Positions 1 to 8,742 of a stretch of 64,000 nt of DNA are shown here, one piece after another. The stretch spans positions 100,658-164,657 of the forward strand of contig NZ_LIXJ01000027.1 of assembly GCF_001905795.1 (NCBI RefSeq). Reading direction: 5' to 3'. Position 1 is the stretch's first letter. Every line of letters starts with the position of its first letter. Both the position numbers and the translations under genes were made by a program. Source of the stretch: Streptomyces sp. CB01580 (GTDB lineage: Bacteria; Actinomycetota; Actinomycetes; Streptomycetales; Streptomycetaceae). Under the pieces are notes generated by a model. The model did not search any database and was not told the origin of the DNA. It worked only from the letters and a program-made list of their open reading frames with translations.

Positions 1-1680
1 TGAAGGACGTGAAGGTGAACGAGGGCGAGTTCACCGGCACCGGCAAGCTGTCCGACGTCGTCTGCCCTGACGGGGCCGCATCCCTGGCACCTGGTGCGAG
101 TGTGACGTGTACGGCGTCGTACGAGGTGACGCAGGAGGACGTGGACGCCGGTTCGATCAAGAACTCCGCCACGGCGACGGGTACCCCGCCCGGTGGGACA
201 CCGCCCCCGGTCTCGCCCCCGTCTGAGGTCGAGGTTCCGGCTCCGGCCGACCCCGCTCTGGAGGTCGTCAAGACCGCGAAGACCGAGAAGCCCGGCGAGC
301 TGGTGGTGGGCGAGAAGGTCGAGTACGCGTTCCTCGTGAAGAACACCGGCAACGTCACGCTGAAGGACGTGAAGGTGAAGGAGGGTGACTTCACCGGTAG
401 CGGGAAGCTGTCGGATGTGGTCTGTCCTGCCGGGGCGGGTTCGTTGGCTCCGGGCGCGAGTGTGACGTGTACGGCGTCGTACGAGGTGACGCAGGCGGAC
501 GTGGACGCGGGTTCGATCAAGAACTCGGCCACGGCCACGGGTACGCCTCCTGGCGATGGCGAGCCTCCGGTGTCGCCTCCGTCGGAGGTCGAGGTACCGG
601 CGCCTTCGGATCCCGCGCTGACCGTTGTCAAGACGGCCACGACGGACAAGCCCGGCGAACTGGCCGTCGGCGAGAAGGTCGAGTACGCGTTCCTCGTGAA
701 GAACACCGGCAACGTCACGCTGAAGGACGTGAAGGTGAAGGAGGGTGACTTCACCGGTAGCGGGAAGCTGTCGGACGTGGTCTGTCCTGCCGGGGCGGGT
801 TCGTTGGCTCCGGGCGCGAGTGTGACATGTACGGCGTCGTACGAAGTGACGCAGGCGGATGTCGACGCGGGTTCGATCAAGAACTCCGCGACGGCCACGG
901 GTACCCCGCCCGGCGGTACCGAGCCGCCCGTGTCGCCCCCGTCGGAGGTGACGGTTCCGGCACCCCAGGAGCCCGCGCTGACCGTCGTCAAGTCGGCTTC
1001 GACCGAAAAGCCCGGCGAGCTGGTGGCCGGCGAGAAGGTCGACTACGCCTTCGTGGTGACGAACACGGGCAATGTGACGCTCAAGGACGTCACGGTGAAG
1101 GAGGGTGACTTCACCGGTACGGGCAAGTTGTCCGAGGTCGACTGCCCCGCTGGGGCGGCGTCCCTGGCGCCCGGTGCGAACGTGACGTGCACGGCGACCT
1201 ACGAGGTGACGCAGGCGGATGTCGACGCGGGTTCGATCAAGAACTCTGCGACGGCCACGGGCACCCCGCCCGGCGGTACCGAGCCTCCGGTGTCGCCCCC
1301 GTCGGAGGTGACGGTTCCGGCGCCTCCGAAGCCCGCTCTGACGGTCGTCAAGACGGGGAAGGCCGAGAAGCCCGGCGAGCTGGTGGCCGGTGAGAAGGTC
1401 GAGTACGCGTTCCTCGTCACGAACACCGGCAACGTCACGCTGAAGGACGTGAAGGTGAACGAGGGCGAGTTCACCGGGAGCGGCAAGCTGTCCGACGTCG
1501 TCTGCCCCGACGAGGCCGCGAACCTCGTGCCCGGCGCGAGTGTGACGTGCAAGGCGTCGTACGAGGTGACGCAGGCGGATGTCGACGCGGGTTCGATCGA
1601 GAACTCCGCGACGGCCACGGGCACCCCGCCCGGCGGTACCGAACCCCCGGTGTCGCCCCCGTCGAAGGTGACCGTTCCGC
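1..1680 (+). repeat. 360-bp in-frame tandem repeats of the wall protein gene
   Basis: The block TGAAGGACGTGAAGGTGAA recurs at 1, 361, 721, 1081 (diverged) and 1441, an exact 360-bp period (120 codons). Units 2 and 3 are nearly identical in DNA, for instance around 365-540 and 725-900, which points to recent unit duplication or conversion. More copies may lie upstream of the window. Confidence 0.9.
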
Positions 1681-2258
1681 CCAACGGTGAGGGACGGCTC
1701 GACCTGGTCAAGACCGCCAAGCCGGTCGACGTCAACAAGAACGGCAGGACCGATGCCGGTGACCGCATCGAGTGGACGCTGAAGGTGTCCAACAAGGGCA
1801 CCCGCACCGTCACCGACATCAAGGTGTCGGACCCCACCGCGGGCCAGGTGACCTGCCCGGCGACGAGCCTCGCACCGGGGAAGTCGATGGACTGCACCGC
1901 CCCGGCACACACCATCACCGCCAAGGACGTGACGAACGGAAAGGTCGTCAACAAGGCAACCGCCTCCGGGAAGTCGGGCGACAAGGAGGTCTTCTCCCCC
2001 GAGGCCAGCTCCACGGTGAAGATCACGCCGGGCGGCAAGCCCGCCGGACCGGGCGTCCCGAACGGACCGGGTGCCCCGAACGGGCCCGGCACCCCGTACG
2101 TCCCGGGAACCGGATCGGTCCCGCCGGCCCACAAGCCCTCCGGGTGGCTGGCATCCACGGGCGCACAGGCACTCACCCTCCTCGGGGTCGGTGGCGCGCT
2201 GCTGGTCGCCGGTGGACTCGTCCTCGGTGTCAGCAAGCGCCGACGCCGCACCAACTGA
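3..2258 (+). CDS. Repeat-rich LAxTG-anchored cell-wall surface protein (5'-truncated by window edge)
   Basis: The frame is open from the window edge, so the N-terminus and signal peptide lie outside. The visible part is built from about 120-residue repeats of the DUF11 / isopeptide-like beta-sandwich kind (blocks NTGNVTLKDV, GASVTC, SATATGTPP), each with two Cys. A diverged last domain (about residues 565-680 of the visible part) has paired Cys and ends in a Gly/Pro-rich stalk. The C-terminus has the order sorting motif LASTG, hydrophobic segment, KRRRR tail. LAxTG is the signal used by class E sortases in Streptomyces, so the protein is inferred to be covalently wall-anchored and displayed on the hyphal surface. 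The role is unknown; an adhesin or spacer is plausible. It is followed by a strong terminator. Confidence 0.85.
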   Translation, partial: KDVKVNEGEFTGTGKLSDVVCPDGAASLAPGASVTCTASYEVTQEDVDAGSIKNSATATGTPPGGTPPPVSPPSEVEVPAPADPALEVVKTAKTEKPGELVVGEKVEYAFLVKNTGNVTLKDVKVKEGDFTGSGKLSDVVCPAGAGSLAPGASVTCTASYEVTQADVDAGSIKNSATATGTPPGDGEPPVSPPSEVEVPAPSDPALTVVKTATTDKPGELAVGEKVEYAFLVKNTGNVTLKDVKVKEGDFTGSGKLSDVVCPAGAGSLAPGASVTCTASYEVTQADVDAGSIKNSATATGTPPGGTEPPVSPPSEVTVPAPQEPALTVVKSASTEKPGELVAGEKVDYAFVVTNTGNVTLKDVTVKEGDFTGTGKLSEVDCPAGAASLAPGANVTCTATYEVTQADVDAGSIKNSATATGTPPGGTEPPVSPPSEVTVPAPPKPALTVVKTGKAEKPGELVAGEKVEYAFLVTNTGNVTLKDVKVNEGEFTGSGKLSDVVCPDEAANLVPGASVTCKASYEVTQADVDAGSIENSATATGTPPGGTEPPVSPPSKVTVPPNGEGRLDLVKTAKPVDVNKNGRTDAGDRIEWTLKVSNKGTRTVTDIKVSDPTAGQVTCPATSLAPGKSMDCTAPAHTITAKDVTNGKVVNKATASGKSGDKEVFSPEASSTVKITPGGKPAGPGVPNGPGAPNGPGTPYVPGTGSVPPAHKPSGWLASTGAQALTLLGVGGALLVAGGLVLGVSKRRRRTN

Positions 2259-2704
2259 CCCGCACCCCTGAAGGGTTGAGACGGGACTGATCCAGAACCG
2301 GCTCGTACCCGCACGTACCGGCGCCCGCCGCGCTCACGGAACCGACCGTGGGCCCGGCGGGCGCCTCCACGTTTCCCGGACGGCTCCTCCCGAGGAGGGA
2401 GAGCCCTTAAGGGCCGCCCCTCACTTTTGCGCAGGGGCGGTTCGTCCCGGCGGACGACGTGGCGGTCACGGGCGGTTCCGTAGCGTGTTTCCGCAGCGTG
2501 CCGCCACCGCGGACACGGCCGGCCACGGCGGCGGGGTGGGGAAAACCCCACCCGAACACGGGGCCGTGCACCAGCGCGCCGGACCCGCGGGAACAGCAGG
2601 CTGTACACGTACGCCGCGACCTCCGCGACCGCGCGACATCCCGACCACCGCGACACCTCGATCACCGCGACATCCCGAGTACCAACCGAAATAGGAGAAA
2701 TACC
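2259..2704. other. Intergenic region: terminators, then leader of the ABC exporter
   Basis: It holds the two hairpins at 2320-2365 and 2414-2440, then a stretch (2600-2690) with loose repeats of CCGCGACATCCCGA, then the RBS AGGAG at 2693-2697. The open frame running through 2459-2704 is only an upstream extension of the ATPase gene and has no convincing start signal. Confidence 0.6.
2320..2365 (+). terminator. Stem-loop after the wall protein gene
   Basis: Perfect 11-bp inverted repeat GGCGCCCGCCG / CGGCGGGCGCC with a loop that itself holds CACGG/CCGTG. It begins 61 bp after the stop codon. A second hairpin (CCGCCCCT / AGGGGCGG, 2414-2440) follows. Confidence 0.7.
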
Positions 2705-3493
2705 GTGACAACGGCTGTGACCATTCCCAGGCATGGGGGCACTGGAGGGCTTACTGCCGTCGCCGCACGAGCACGACAGGTCGTCAAGGCGTACGGGGCG
2801 GGAGAGACCCGGGTCGTCGCGCTCGACCACGTCGACGTCGACATCGACCGCGGGCAGTTCACCGCCATCATGGGCCCGTCCGGGTCCGGCAAGTCGACGC
2901 TGATGCACTGCCTCGCCGGGCTGGACACCGTGACCTCCGGCCAGATCTTCCTCGACGAGACGGAGATCACCGGGCTCAAGGACAAGAAGCTCACCCAGCT
3001 CCGCCGCGACCGGATCGGCTTCATCTTCCAGGCGTTCAACCTGCTGCCCACGCTCGACGCGCTGGAGAACATCACCCTGCCCATGGACATAGCCGGGCGC
3101 AGGCCCGACGCGGCCTGGCTCCAGCAGGTCGTGGAGACGGTCGGTCTCGCCGGACGGCTGAAGCACCGGCCGACCGAACTGTCCGGCGGCCAGCAGCAGC
3201 GGGTCGCGGTGGCCAGGGCGCTCGCCGCCCGGCCCGAGATCATCTTCGGCGACGAGCCCACCGGGAACCTGGACTCGCGGGCCGGTGCCGAGGTGCTGGG
3301 CTTCCTGCGCAGGTCCGTCGACGAACTCGGCCAGACCATCGTCATGGTCACGCACGACCCGGTGGCCGCGTCCTACTCGGACCGGGTGCTGTACCTCGCC
3401 GACGGGCGGATCGTCGACGAGATGCGCGACCCGACCGCCGACCAGGTCCTGGACCGGATGAAGGACTTCGACTCGCGCGGGCGGACGTCATGA
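2705..3493 (+). CDS. ABC transporter ATPase, LolD/MacB/FtsE type
   Basis: 262 residues from GTG 2705, chosen because AGGAG lies 7 bp upstream; an in-frame upstream start at 2459 has no RBS. Motifs: Walker A GPSGSGKST, Q-loop FQAFNLLPT, signature LSGGQQQR, Walker B EIIFGDEPT followed by GNLDS, H-loop VTHD. This is the standard ATPase of an FtsX-family exporter that uses ATP to move lipids, lipoproteins or peptides rather than to import. Its stop overlaps the start of the permease gene by 4 bp (ATGA), so the two are translationally coupled. It is close in sequence to the ATPase at 57710-58480. Confidence 0.93.
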   Translation: MTTAVTIPRHGGTGGLTAVAARARQVVKAYGAGETRVVALDHVDVDIDRGQFTAIMGPSGSGKSTLMHCLAGLDTVTSGQIFLDETEITGLKDKKLTQLRRDRIGFIFQAFNLLPTLDALENITLPMDIAGRRPDAAWLQQVVETVGLAGRLKHRPTELSGGQQQRVAVARALAARPEIIFGDEPTGNLDSRAGAEVLGFLRRSVDELGQTIVMVTHDPVAASYSDRVLYLADGRIVDEMRDPTADQVLDRMKDFDSRGRTS

Positions 3494-6078
3494 CGGTCTG
3501 GAAGACATCGAGACGCAACTTCCTCGCGCACAAGGGACGCATGGCGCTCTCCGCCGTCGCGGTCCTGCTGTCGGTGGCGTTCGTGTGCGGCACGCTCGTC
3601 TTCACCGACACCATGAGCACCACGTTCGACAAGCTCTTCGCCGCGACCGCGGCCGATGTCACCGTCAGGCCCGAGAAGCCCGAGGACGACGCCCCGCCCC
3701 AGGGGAACGGCAGGCCCGCCACCGTGCCCGCCACCGCCGTCGAGCGGGCGGCCCGGGCCACCGGCGTGCGGCACGCCGAGGGCGCCGTGGTCAGCACCTC
3801 CGTCACCGTCGTCGACAGCCACGACAAGAACATCGGCTCGACCACGGGCGCCCCGACCATCGCACGCAACTGGACGAAGAACGACCTGCGTTCGATGGAG
3901 ATCACCTCCGGTCACGTGCCGCGCGGCCCGACCGAGGCCATGGTCGACGCCGACACCGCCGACAAGCACCAGCTGAAGCTCGGCGACACCCTGCGCACCA
4001 TCACCGCCCAGGGCGACCTCGTGACGAGGATCAGCGGCATCGTCACGTTCAAGGTCACCAACCCCGGTGCGGCGGCCGTCTACTTCGACACCGCCACCGC
4101 GCAGAAGAAGCTGCTCGGTGCGCCCGGAGTCTTCAGTGTCGTCTTCGTGACCGCCGAACCCGGCGTCGCCCACACCGAGTTGAAGAAGAACGTGGCCGCC
4201 GCGCTCGGCACAACCTCCGGGTACGAGCTCCAGACCCAGAAGGAGGCCATGGACGCCAGCAAGGACTCGATGGGCTCCTTCCTGGACGTCATGAAGTACG
4301 CCATGCTCGGCTTCGCCGGGATCGCCTTCCTCGTCGGCATCTTCCTGATCGTCAACACCTTCTCGATGCTGGTCGCCCAGCGCACCCGTGAGATCGGGCT
4401 GATGCGGGCCATCGGATCGAGCCGCGAGCAGGTCAACCGGTCCGTGCTGATCGAGGCGCTGCTCCTCGGTCTGGTCGGCTCCGTCCTCGGGGTCGGCGCC
4501 GGGATCGGCCTCGCCGTCGGGCTGATGAAGGTCATGGGTGCCGTGGGCATGGAGCTGTCCACCCAGGACCTCACCGTCGTGTGGACGACCCCGGTGGCCG
4601 GGCTGGTGCTCGGCGTCGTCGTCACCGTCGTCGCCGCGTACGTGCCGGCCCGCCGTGCCGGGAAGATCTCCCCGATGGCCGCGCTGCGCGACGCCGGGAC
4701 CCCCGCCGACGGGCGCGCCGGACGGGTCAGGGCCGTGATCGGTCTGGTCCTCACCCTCGGTGGCGGCGCCGCGCTGTACGCCGCGACGCGGGCCGACGAG
4801 TCGGGCACGGGCGCGCTGTGGCTCGGCGTCGGCGTGGTCCTCAGCCTGGTCGGCTTCGTCGTGATCGGGCCGCTGCTGGCCGGGTTCGTGGTCCGGGTGC
4901 TGAGCGCGGTACTGCTGCGGGTCTTCGGTTCCGTCGGCCGGCTCGCGGAACGCAACGCCCTGCGCAACCCGCGCCGCACCGGAGCGACCGGTGCCGCGCT
5001 GATGATCGGCCTCGCTCTGGTGGCCTGCCTCTCGGTCGTCGGCTCCTCGATGGTCGCCTCGGCCACCGACGAACTCGACAAGTCGGTCGGTGCCGACTTC
5101 ATCGTCCAGCCGAAGGGGGGCTCGGGCTCGCTCCTGGTGGACCAGGCCGCGAAGGCCGTGGAGTCCGCGCCGGGCATCGAGCACTTCACCGAGTACAAGC
5201 TCGTCGGCGCCCGGCTCACCACCCCGGACGGCTCCGTCGAGAAGGGCGCGCGCCTGTCCGCCGCCGACCCCACCTACCCGGAGGACGTCCGTCGCGAGAC
5301 CGTCGCCGGGAAGATCGCCGACGCGTACGGCCCGGACGCCATGTCGGTCGGGGAGAAGTTCGCCGCCGACCACCACATCGAGGTGGGCGACCGGATCACC
5401 GTCGCGTTCACGGGTGGTGAGACGGCGAAGCTGAAGGTCGCCGCGATCACCTCGGACGACGCGACCGTCGACCGGGATTCGATGTACGTCAACATCACGA
5501 CCGCCGCCCGGTACCTTCCCGCCGACGCCGTGCCGGACAACATGCTCATGTTCGCCAAGGCCGTGGACGGCAAGGAGAAGGAGGCGTACGACGGGCTGAA
5601 GAAGGCCCTCGCCCCGTACCCGCAGTACGAGGTGCGCAACCAGGCGGACTTCAAGGAGATGGTGGAGGACCAGATCGGTCAGCTGCTGAACATCGTCTAC
5701 GGGCTGCTGGCGCTCGCGATCATCGTCGCGGTGCTCGGCGTGGTGAACACCCTGGCCCTGTCCGTGGTCGAGCGGACCCGTGAGATCGGCCTGCTGCGGG
5801 CCATCGGTCTCTCCCGGCGTCAGCTGCGGCGGATGATCCGGCTGGAGTCCGTGGTCATCGCGGTCTTCGGCGCCCTGCTCGGCCTCGGTCTGGGCATGGG
5901 CTGGGGCACGGCGGCCCAGAAGCTGCTGGCCCTGGAGGGGCTCGGCGTCCTGGAGATCCCGTGGCCGACGATCCTCACGGTCTTCGTCGGATCCGCCTTC
6001 GTCGGCCTGTTCGCGGCCCTGGTCCCGGCGTTCCGGGCGGGCAGGATGAACGTCCTGAACGCGATCGCCACCGACTGA
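3490..6078 (+). CDS. FtsX-like ABC transporter permease (two FtsX/MacB_PCD units)
   Basis: 862 residues. An N-terminal membrane helix (about 19-42) and a periplasm-side-like domain precede three helices around residues 268-400. A second helix, extracellular domain and three-helix FtsX block (about 720-850) complete the duplicated architecture usual for actinobacterial permeases of this kind. The conserved phrases R(T)REIGL(L/M)RAIG occur in both halves. It partners the ATPase at 2705-3493; the substrate cannot be read from sequence. A strong hairpin 135 bp downstream closes the unit, and the accessory RiPP cluster begins right after it. Confidence 0.92.
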   Translation: MTVWKTSRRNFLAHKGRMALSAVAVLLSVAFVCGTLVFTDTMSTTFDKLFAATAADVTVRPEKPEDDAPPQGNGRPATVPATAVERAARATGVRHAEGAVVSTSVTVVDSHDKNIGSTTGAPTIARNWTKNDLRSMEITSGHVPRGPTEAMVDADTADKHQLKLGDTLRTITAQGDLVTRISGIVTFKVTNPGAAAVYFDTATAQKKLLGAPGVFSVVFVTAEPGVAHTELKKNVAAALGTTSGYELQTQKEAMDASKDSMGSFLDVMKYAMLGFAGIAFLVGIFLIVNTFSMLVAQRTREIGLMRAIGSSREQVNRSVLIEALLLGLVGSVLGVGAGIGLAVGLMKVMGAVGMELSTQDLTVVWTTPVAGLVLGVVVTVVAAYVPARRAGKISPMAALRDAGTPADGRAGRVRAVIGLVLTLGGGAALYAATRADESGTGALWLGVGVVLSLVGFVVIGPLLAGFVVRVLSAVLLRVFGSVGRLAERNALRNPRRTGATGAALMIGLALVACLSVVGSSMVASATDELDKSVGADFIVQPKGGSGSLLVDQAAKAVESAPGIEHFTEYKLVGARLTTPDGSVEKGARLSAADPTYPEDVRRETVAGKIADAYGPDAMSVGEKFAADHHIEVGDRITVAFTGGETAKLKVAAITSDDATVDRDSMYVNITTAARYLPADAVPDNMLMFAKAVDGKEKEAYDGLKKALAPYPQYEVRNQADFKEMVEDQIGQLLNIVYGLLALAIIVAVLGVVNTLALSVVERTREIGLLRAIGLSRRQLRRMIRLESVVIAVFGALLGLGLGMGWGTAAQKLLALEGLGVLEIPWPTILTVFVGSAFVGLFAALVPAFRAGRMNVLNAIATD

Positions 6079-6212
6079 CGGAACCGGCACGGACCGACGG
6101 AACCGTCATGGAGCGACGGAACCGTCACGGATCGACCGCGGCGTCATGGAACGGTCGCACCGTCACCGAGTGGTGCGATCGCCGTGTACGCGTCGACGTA
6201 GGATGACTGACC

Positions 6213-6246
6213 GGCCCCGGGGTGTTCCTCCAAACACCCCGGGGCC
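6213..6246 (+). terminator. Strong hairpin closing the ABC exporter operon
   Basis: Perfect 14-bp stem GGCCCCGGGGTGTT / AACACCCCGGGGCC with a 6-nt loop. It separates the exporter genes from the RiPP cluster. Confidence 0.8.
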
Positions 6247-6250
6247 GCTG

Positions 6251-6310
6251 TCGTGTCATGCCGTGTCATGAAGTGTCGCGCCGTGTCGTGCGGTGTCGCG
6301 CCGTGCCCGT
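6251..6310. repeat. Decamer-phased GTGTC repeats upstream of the SARP operon
   Basis: GTGTC occurs at 6253, 6263, 6273, 6283 and 6293, exactly 10 bp apart, with a degenerate sixth copy at 6303. This phasing puts the motif on one face of the helix, about 160 bp before the first gene of the cluster. It could be a regulator-binding array or only low-complexity DNA. Confidence 0.6.
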
Positions 6311-6469
6311 GCCGCCCGGATGTTCCCCGTGCGCGGGGCGGCGGTTGCACGAAGCTGCCGCGGGAGGTGCAGCAAGCTGACACGACCGGGCCCGCTCGTG
6401 CCCCTTCCCCGCTGGCATCGTCGTTCTGCCGGGGACCCCCGGCAGGACGTACCAGCCGAAGGGGAAAAC

Positions 6470-6745
6470 GTGTTCAGTTCTTCGCTTTCACGGAAGCCGG
6501 CCGGCCTCGCACGCACCGCCGCCGTCACGGGAATCGCCCTCGCCGCCTTCGGGTTCACCGCGGGTACGGCCAGTGCCGGTACCGTCCCCGCCGAGCGGTC
6601 CGCCCTCCCGCAGGCCGGGGCCGGCGAGGACCTTCCCGCGCACCTCGTCCAGCGGGTCTGCACGGAGCTGGGGGCGATCGTGGCCCAGCTGCCCGTGTCC
6701 TCCGCACCCGCGCAGGTGTGCAAGCTGGTCAATGGCTGGGACTAG
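6470..6745 (+). CDS. Small secreted protein of unknown function, first gene of the RiPP operon
   Basis: 91 residues from GTG 6470, with AAGGGG 6 bp upstream. A clear Sec signal peptide (RKP, then a hydrophobic stretch, then TASAG) has a likely cleavage after residue 36. The mature part of about 55 residues has two Cys (RVCTEL and AQVCKL) that could form one disulphide. No family is recognised. The stop lies only 9 bp before the SARP start, so the two are almost certainly cotranscribed. A signalling, carrier or immunity role is possible but unproven. Confidence 0.7.
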   Translation: MFSSSLSRKPAGLARTAAVTGIALAAFGFTAGTASAGTVPAERSALPQAGAGEDLPAHLVQRVCTELGAIVAQLPVSSAPAQVCKLVNGWD

Positions 6746-6754
6746 ACCGCGGTG

Positions 6755-8737
6755 ATGCGGTTTCAGCTGCTGGGTCCGCTGACCCTCACGGACGGCCCGG
6801 AGGCCGTCGTGCTCCCGCCGTCGAAGCCGACGATCCTGCTGGCGGCGCTCCTCCTGCACGCCAACACCGTCGTGTCCGCCGACTACCTCCAGCAGGCCGT
6901 GTGGGGGGAGGAGCAGCCGGCCACCGCCAAGGCCGCGCTCCAGACCTGCGTACTGCGGCTGCGCCGGCTGTTCACCAAGCACGGGGTGACCGAGACGTCG
7001 ATCGAGGCGGTGCCGGGCGGCTACCGGATCACCGCCGGACCGCACACCCTCGACCTGCTTGGCTTCCGGGAGCAGGTGCGGCGGGCCGAGGTCCTGTCGC
7101 ACGATCCGGAGGCGGAGCTGTGCGAGCTGAAGGACGCGCTGTCGCTGTGGCAGGGCTCCCTGCTGGCCAACGTGCGCTCCGACGTGCTGCACCGGGACGA
7201 GGTGCCGCGCCTGGCCGAGGAGCGGCTGCGGAGCGTGGAACGGGTCTGCGACCTGCTGCTGGTGCTGGGACGGGACGGCGAGGCCCTCGTCGAACTATGG
7301 ACAGCTACGCGCGTATACCCGGGTCACGAGCGGCTCCACGAGCAGTTGATCGAGGCGCTGTACCGTACGGGCCGGCAGACCCAGGCCCTCGCGGAGTACC
7401 GCCGGGTGAAGGGGTTCCTGCTCGACGAACTGGGCGTCGATCCCTCGCCCGCTCTCCAGCAGCTGGAGCTCGCGATCCTGCGCGGTGAGGACCTCGGCGC
7501 CGCCGCCGCTGCCGCCGCGGGCACGGGTGCGGGTGCGGGTGCGCGGATCCTCGAAGGGCCCGTGGTCACGGCGGCGGGCCCCGCAGCGCTGCCGCCGGCC
7601 GGCGTCGCGGCCGGGTCCGGAGCGACCGGCGCCGCCGCGCTCGACGCCGGTGCGGCCACCGGTACGACCCCGCACGGAGCGGTGGCCGTCGGTACGGCCG
7701 CGCCGGGAGTGGTCACCGGCGCGAACCCGTCCGGAACGGTCACCGACGCGGACCTGCCCGGAGCGGCTGTCGGCGCGGCCGGGCCGCCGACGGTCTCGCC
7801 GGTGCCGAACTTCACCGGACGGGAGGCCGAGACCGCCGCGACGGCCGCCCGGCTCACCGCCCCGCTCGGCGACGCCGCCGAGCACCCGCCCACCGTGCTG
7901 GTGTCGGGCGCTCCCGGCATCGGCAAGTCGGCGCTGGCACACCACGTCGCACACCTGACGCGCGATCACTTCCCGGGCGGCCGGGTGCTGGTGCGGATGA
8001 CCCGGCTGGACGGTGGGCCCCGGGACCCCGCCGCCGTCCGGGCGGAGGTGGCGGCGGCCCTGCGTACCGCACCGGACGGGGGACGCGTCCTGTTCGTCCT
8101 CGACGACGTCGTGGACGCCGACCAGGTGCGCCCGCTGCTGCCCGCCGTCGCGCGAGCCCAGGGGGCGGTGATCGTCACCAGCCGGATGGGGCTCGCCGGG
8201 CTCGTCGCCACGCACGGCGGCTGGGTGCAGCGGCTGTCCGCGTTCACCGGGGCCGAGTCGTACGCGCTGCTGCGGTCCGTGCTGGGGTCCGAACGCGTCG
8301 AGGCGGAACCGGACGCCGCTCGTCGACTCACCGGGCTGTGCGGTCATTTCCCGCTCGCCCTAAGGATTCTGACGGCGCGACTGCTGACCCGGCCCGCGTT
8401 GCGGCTCGGTGACGCCGTCGACTGGCTCGGCGACGACCCGCTGGCCCGGCTCACGCTCACCGACACTCCGGGCCTGTCCGTGACCGCCGTCCTCGACGGC
8501 GCGCTGAACCGGCTCGACCCCAGGCTGTCCGAGGCGTTCCTCCGGGTGGCCGCGACCCCCGGGGACGGCTTCGGGCCCGAGGACGTTCCCGCCGTCACCG
8601 AGGCGGACCTGGAACGGCTCGCCGACGCCGGGCTGTTGGAGGACGGCCCGCCGGGCCCGTACCGGATCCACGCACTGCTCCGCGCCCACGCGCGAAGAAC
8701 CGACCAGGAACGCATCCGCCGCACAGAGAAGGTGTGA
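6755..8737 (+). CDS. SARP/AfsR-family transcriptional activator
   Basis: 660 residues. Order: OmpR-type winged-helix DNA-binding domain (about 1-95), BTAD all-helical domain (about 100-245, with YRRVKGFLLDELGVDPSP), an Ala/Gly/Thr-rich linker (about 250-350), then an NB-ARC ATPase with Walker A GAPGIGKS near residue 385. The C-terminal WD or TPR sensor part of full AfsR is missing, so this is a mid-size SARP. SARPs bind direct repeats near -35 and activate secondary-metabolite operons. It sits directly before the biosynthetic genes, 5 bp from the F-protein gene, and is inferred to be the pathway activator that drives its own operon. It has no TTA codon, but some codons are less biased than those of its neighbours (CTA, ACA). 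Confidence 0.9.
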   Translation: MRFQLLGPLTLTDGPEAVVLPPSKPTILLAALLLHANTVVSADYLQQAVWGEEQPATAKAALQTCVLRLRRLFTKHGVTETSIEAVPGGYRITAGPHTLDLLGFREQVRRAEVLSHDPEAELCELKDALSLWQGSLLANVRSDVLHRDEVPRLAEERLRSVERVCDLLLVLGRDGEALVELWTATRVYPGHERLHEQLIEALYRTGRQTQALAEYRRVKGFLLDELGVDPSPALQQLELAILRGEDLGAAAAAAAGTGAGAGARILEGPVVTAAGPAALPPAGVAAGSGATGAAALDAGAATGTTPHGAVAVGTAAPGVVTGANPSGTVTDADLPGAAVGAAGPPTVSPVPNFTGREAETAATAARLTAPLGDAAEHPPTVLVSGAPGIGKSALAHHVAHLTRDHFPGGRVLVRMTRLDGGPRDPAAVRAEVAAALRTAPDGGRVLFVLDDVVDADQVRPLLPAVARAQGAVIVTSRMGLAGLVATHGGWVQRLSAFTGAESYALLRSVLGSERVEAEPDAARRLTGLCGHFPLALRILTARLLTRPALRLGDAVDWLGDDPLARLTLTDTPGLSVTAVLDGALNRLDPRLSEAFLRVAATPGDGFGPEDVPAVTEADLERLADAGLLEDGPPGPYRIHALLRAHARRTDQERIRRTEKV

Positions 8738-8742
8738 CCCCC

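Larger units (their letters stand above)
6079..6469. other. Intergenic region ahead of the RiPP cluster
   Basis: It contains repeated ACGGAACCGTCA blocks (6098-6130), the terminator at 6213-6246, the 10-bp GTGTC repeat array at 6251-6310, and the leader of the first cluster gene with its RBS (AAGGGG, 6459-6464). No convincing gene is seen. Confidence 0.6.

Noticed and set aside
1199..3355. Very long minus-strand open frame opposite the wall protein and ABC ATPase genes
   Set aside because: It mirrors the codon bias of the plus-strand genes; no RBS, no recognisable domain, and it crosses two terminators. The same holds for the long antisense frames opposite 3490-6078, 8344-17569 and 27705-31916.
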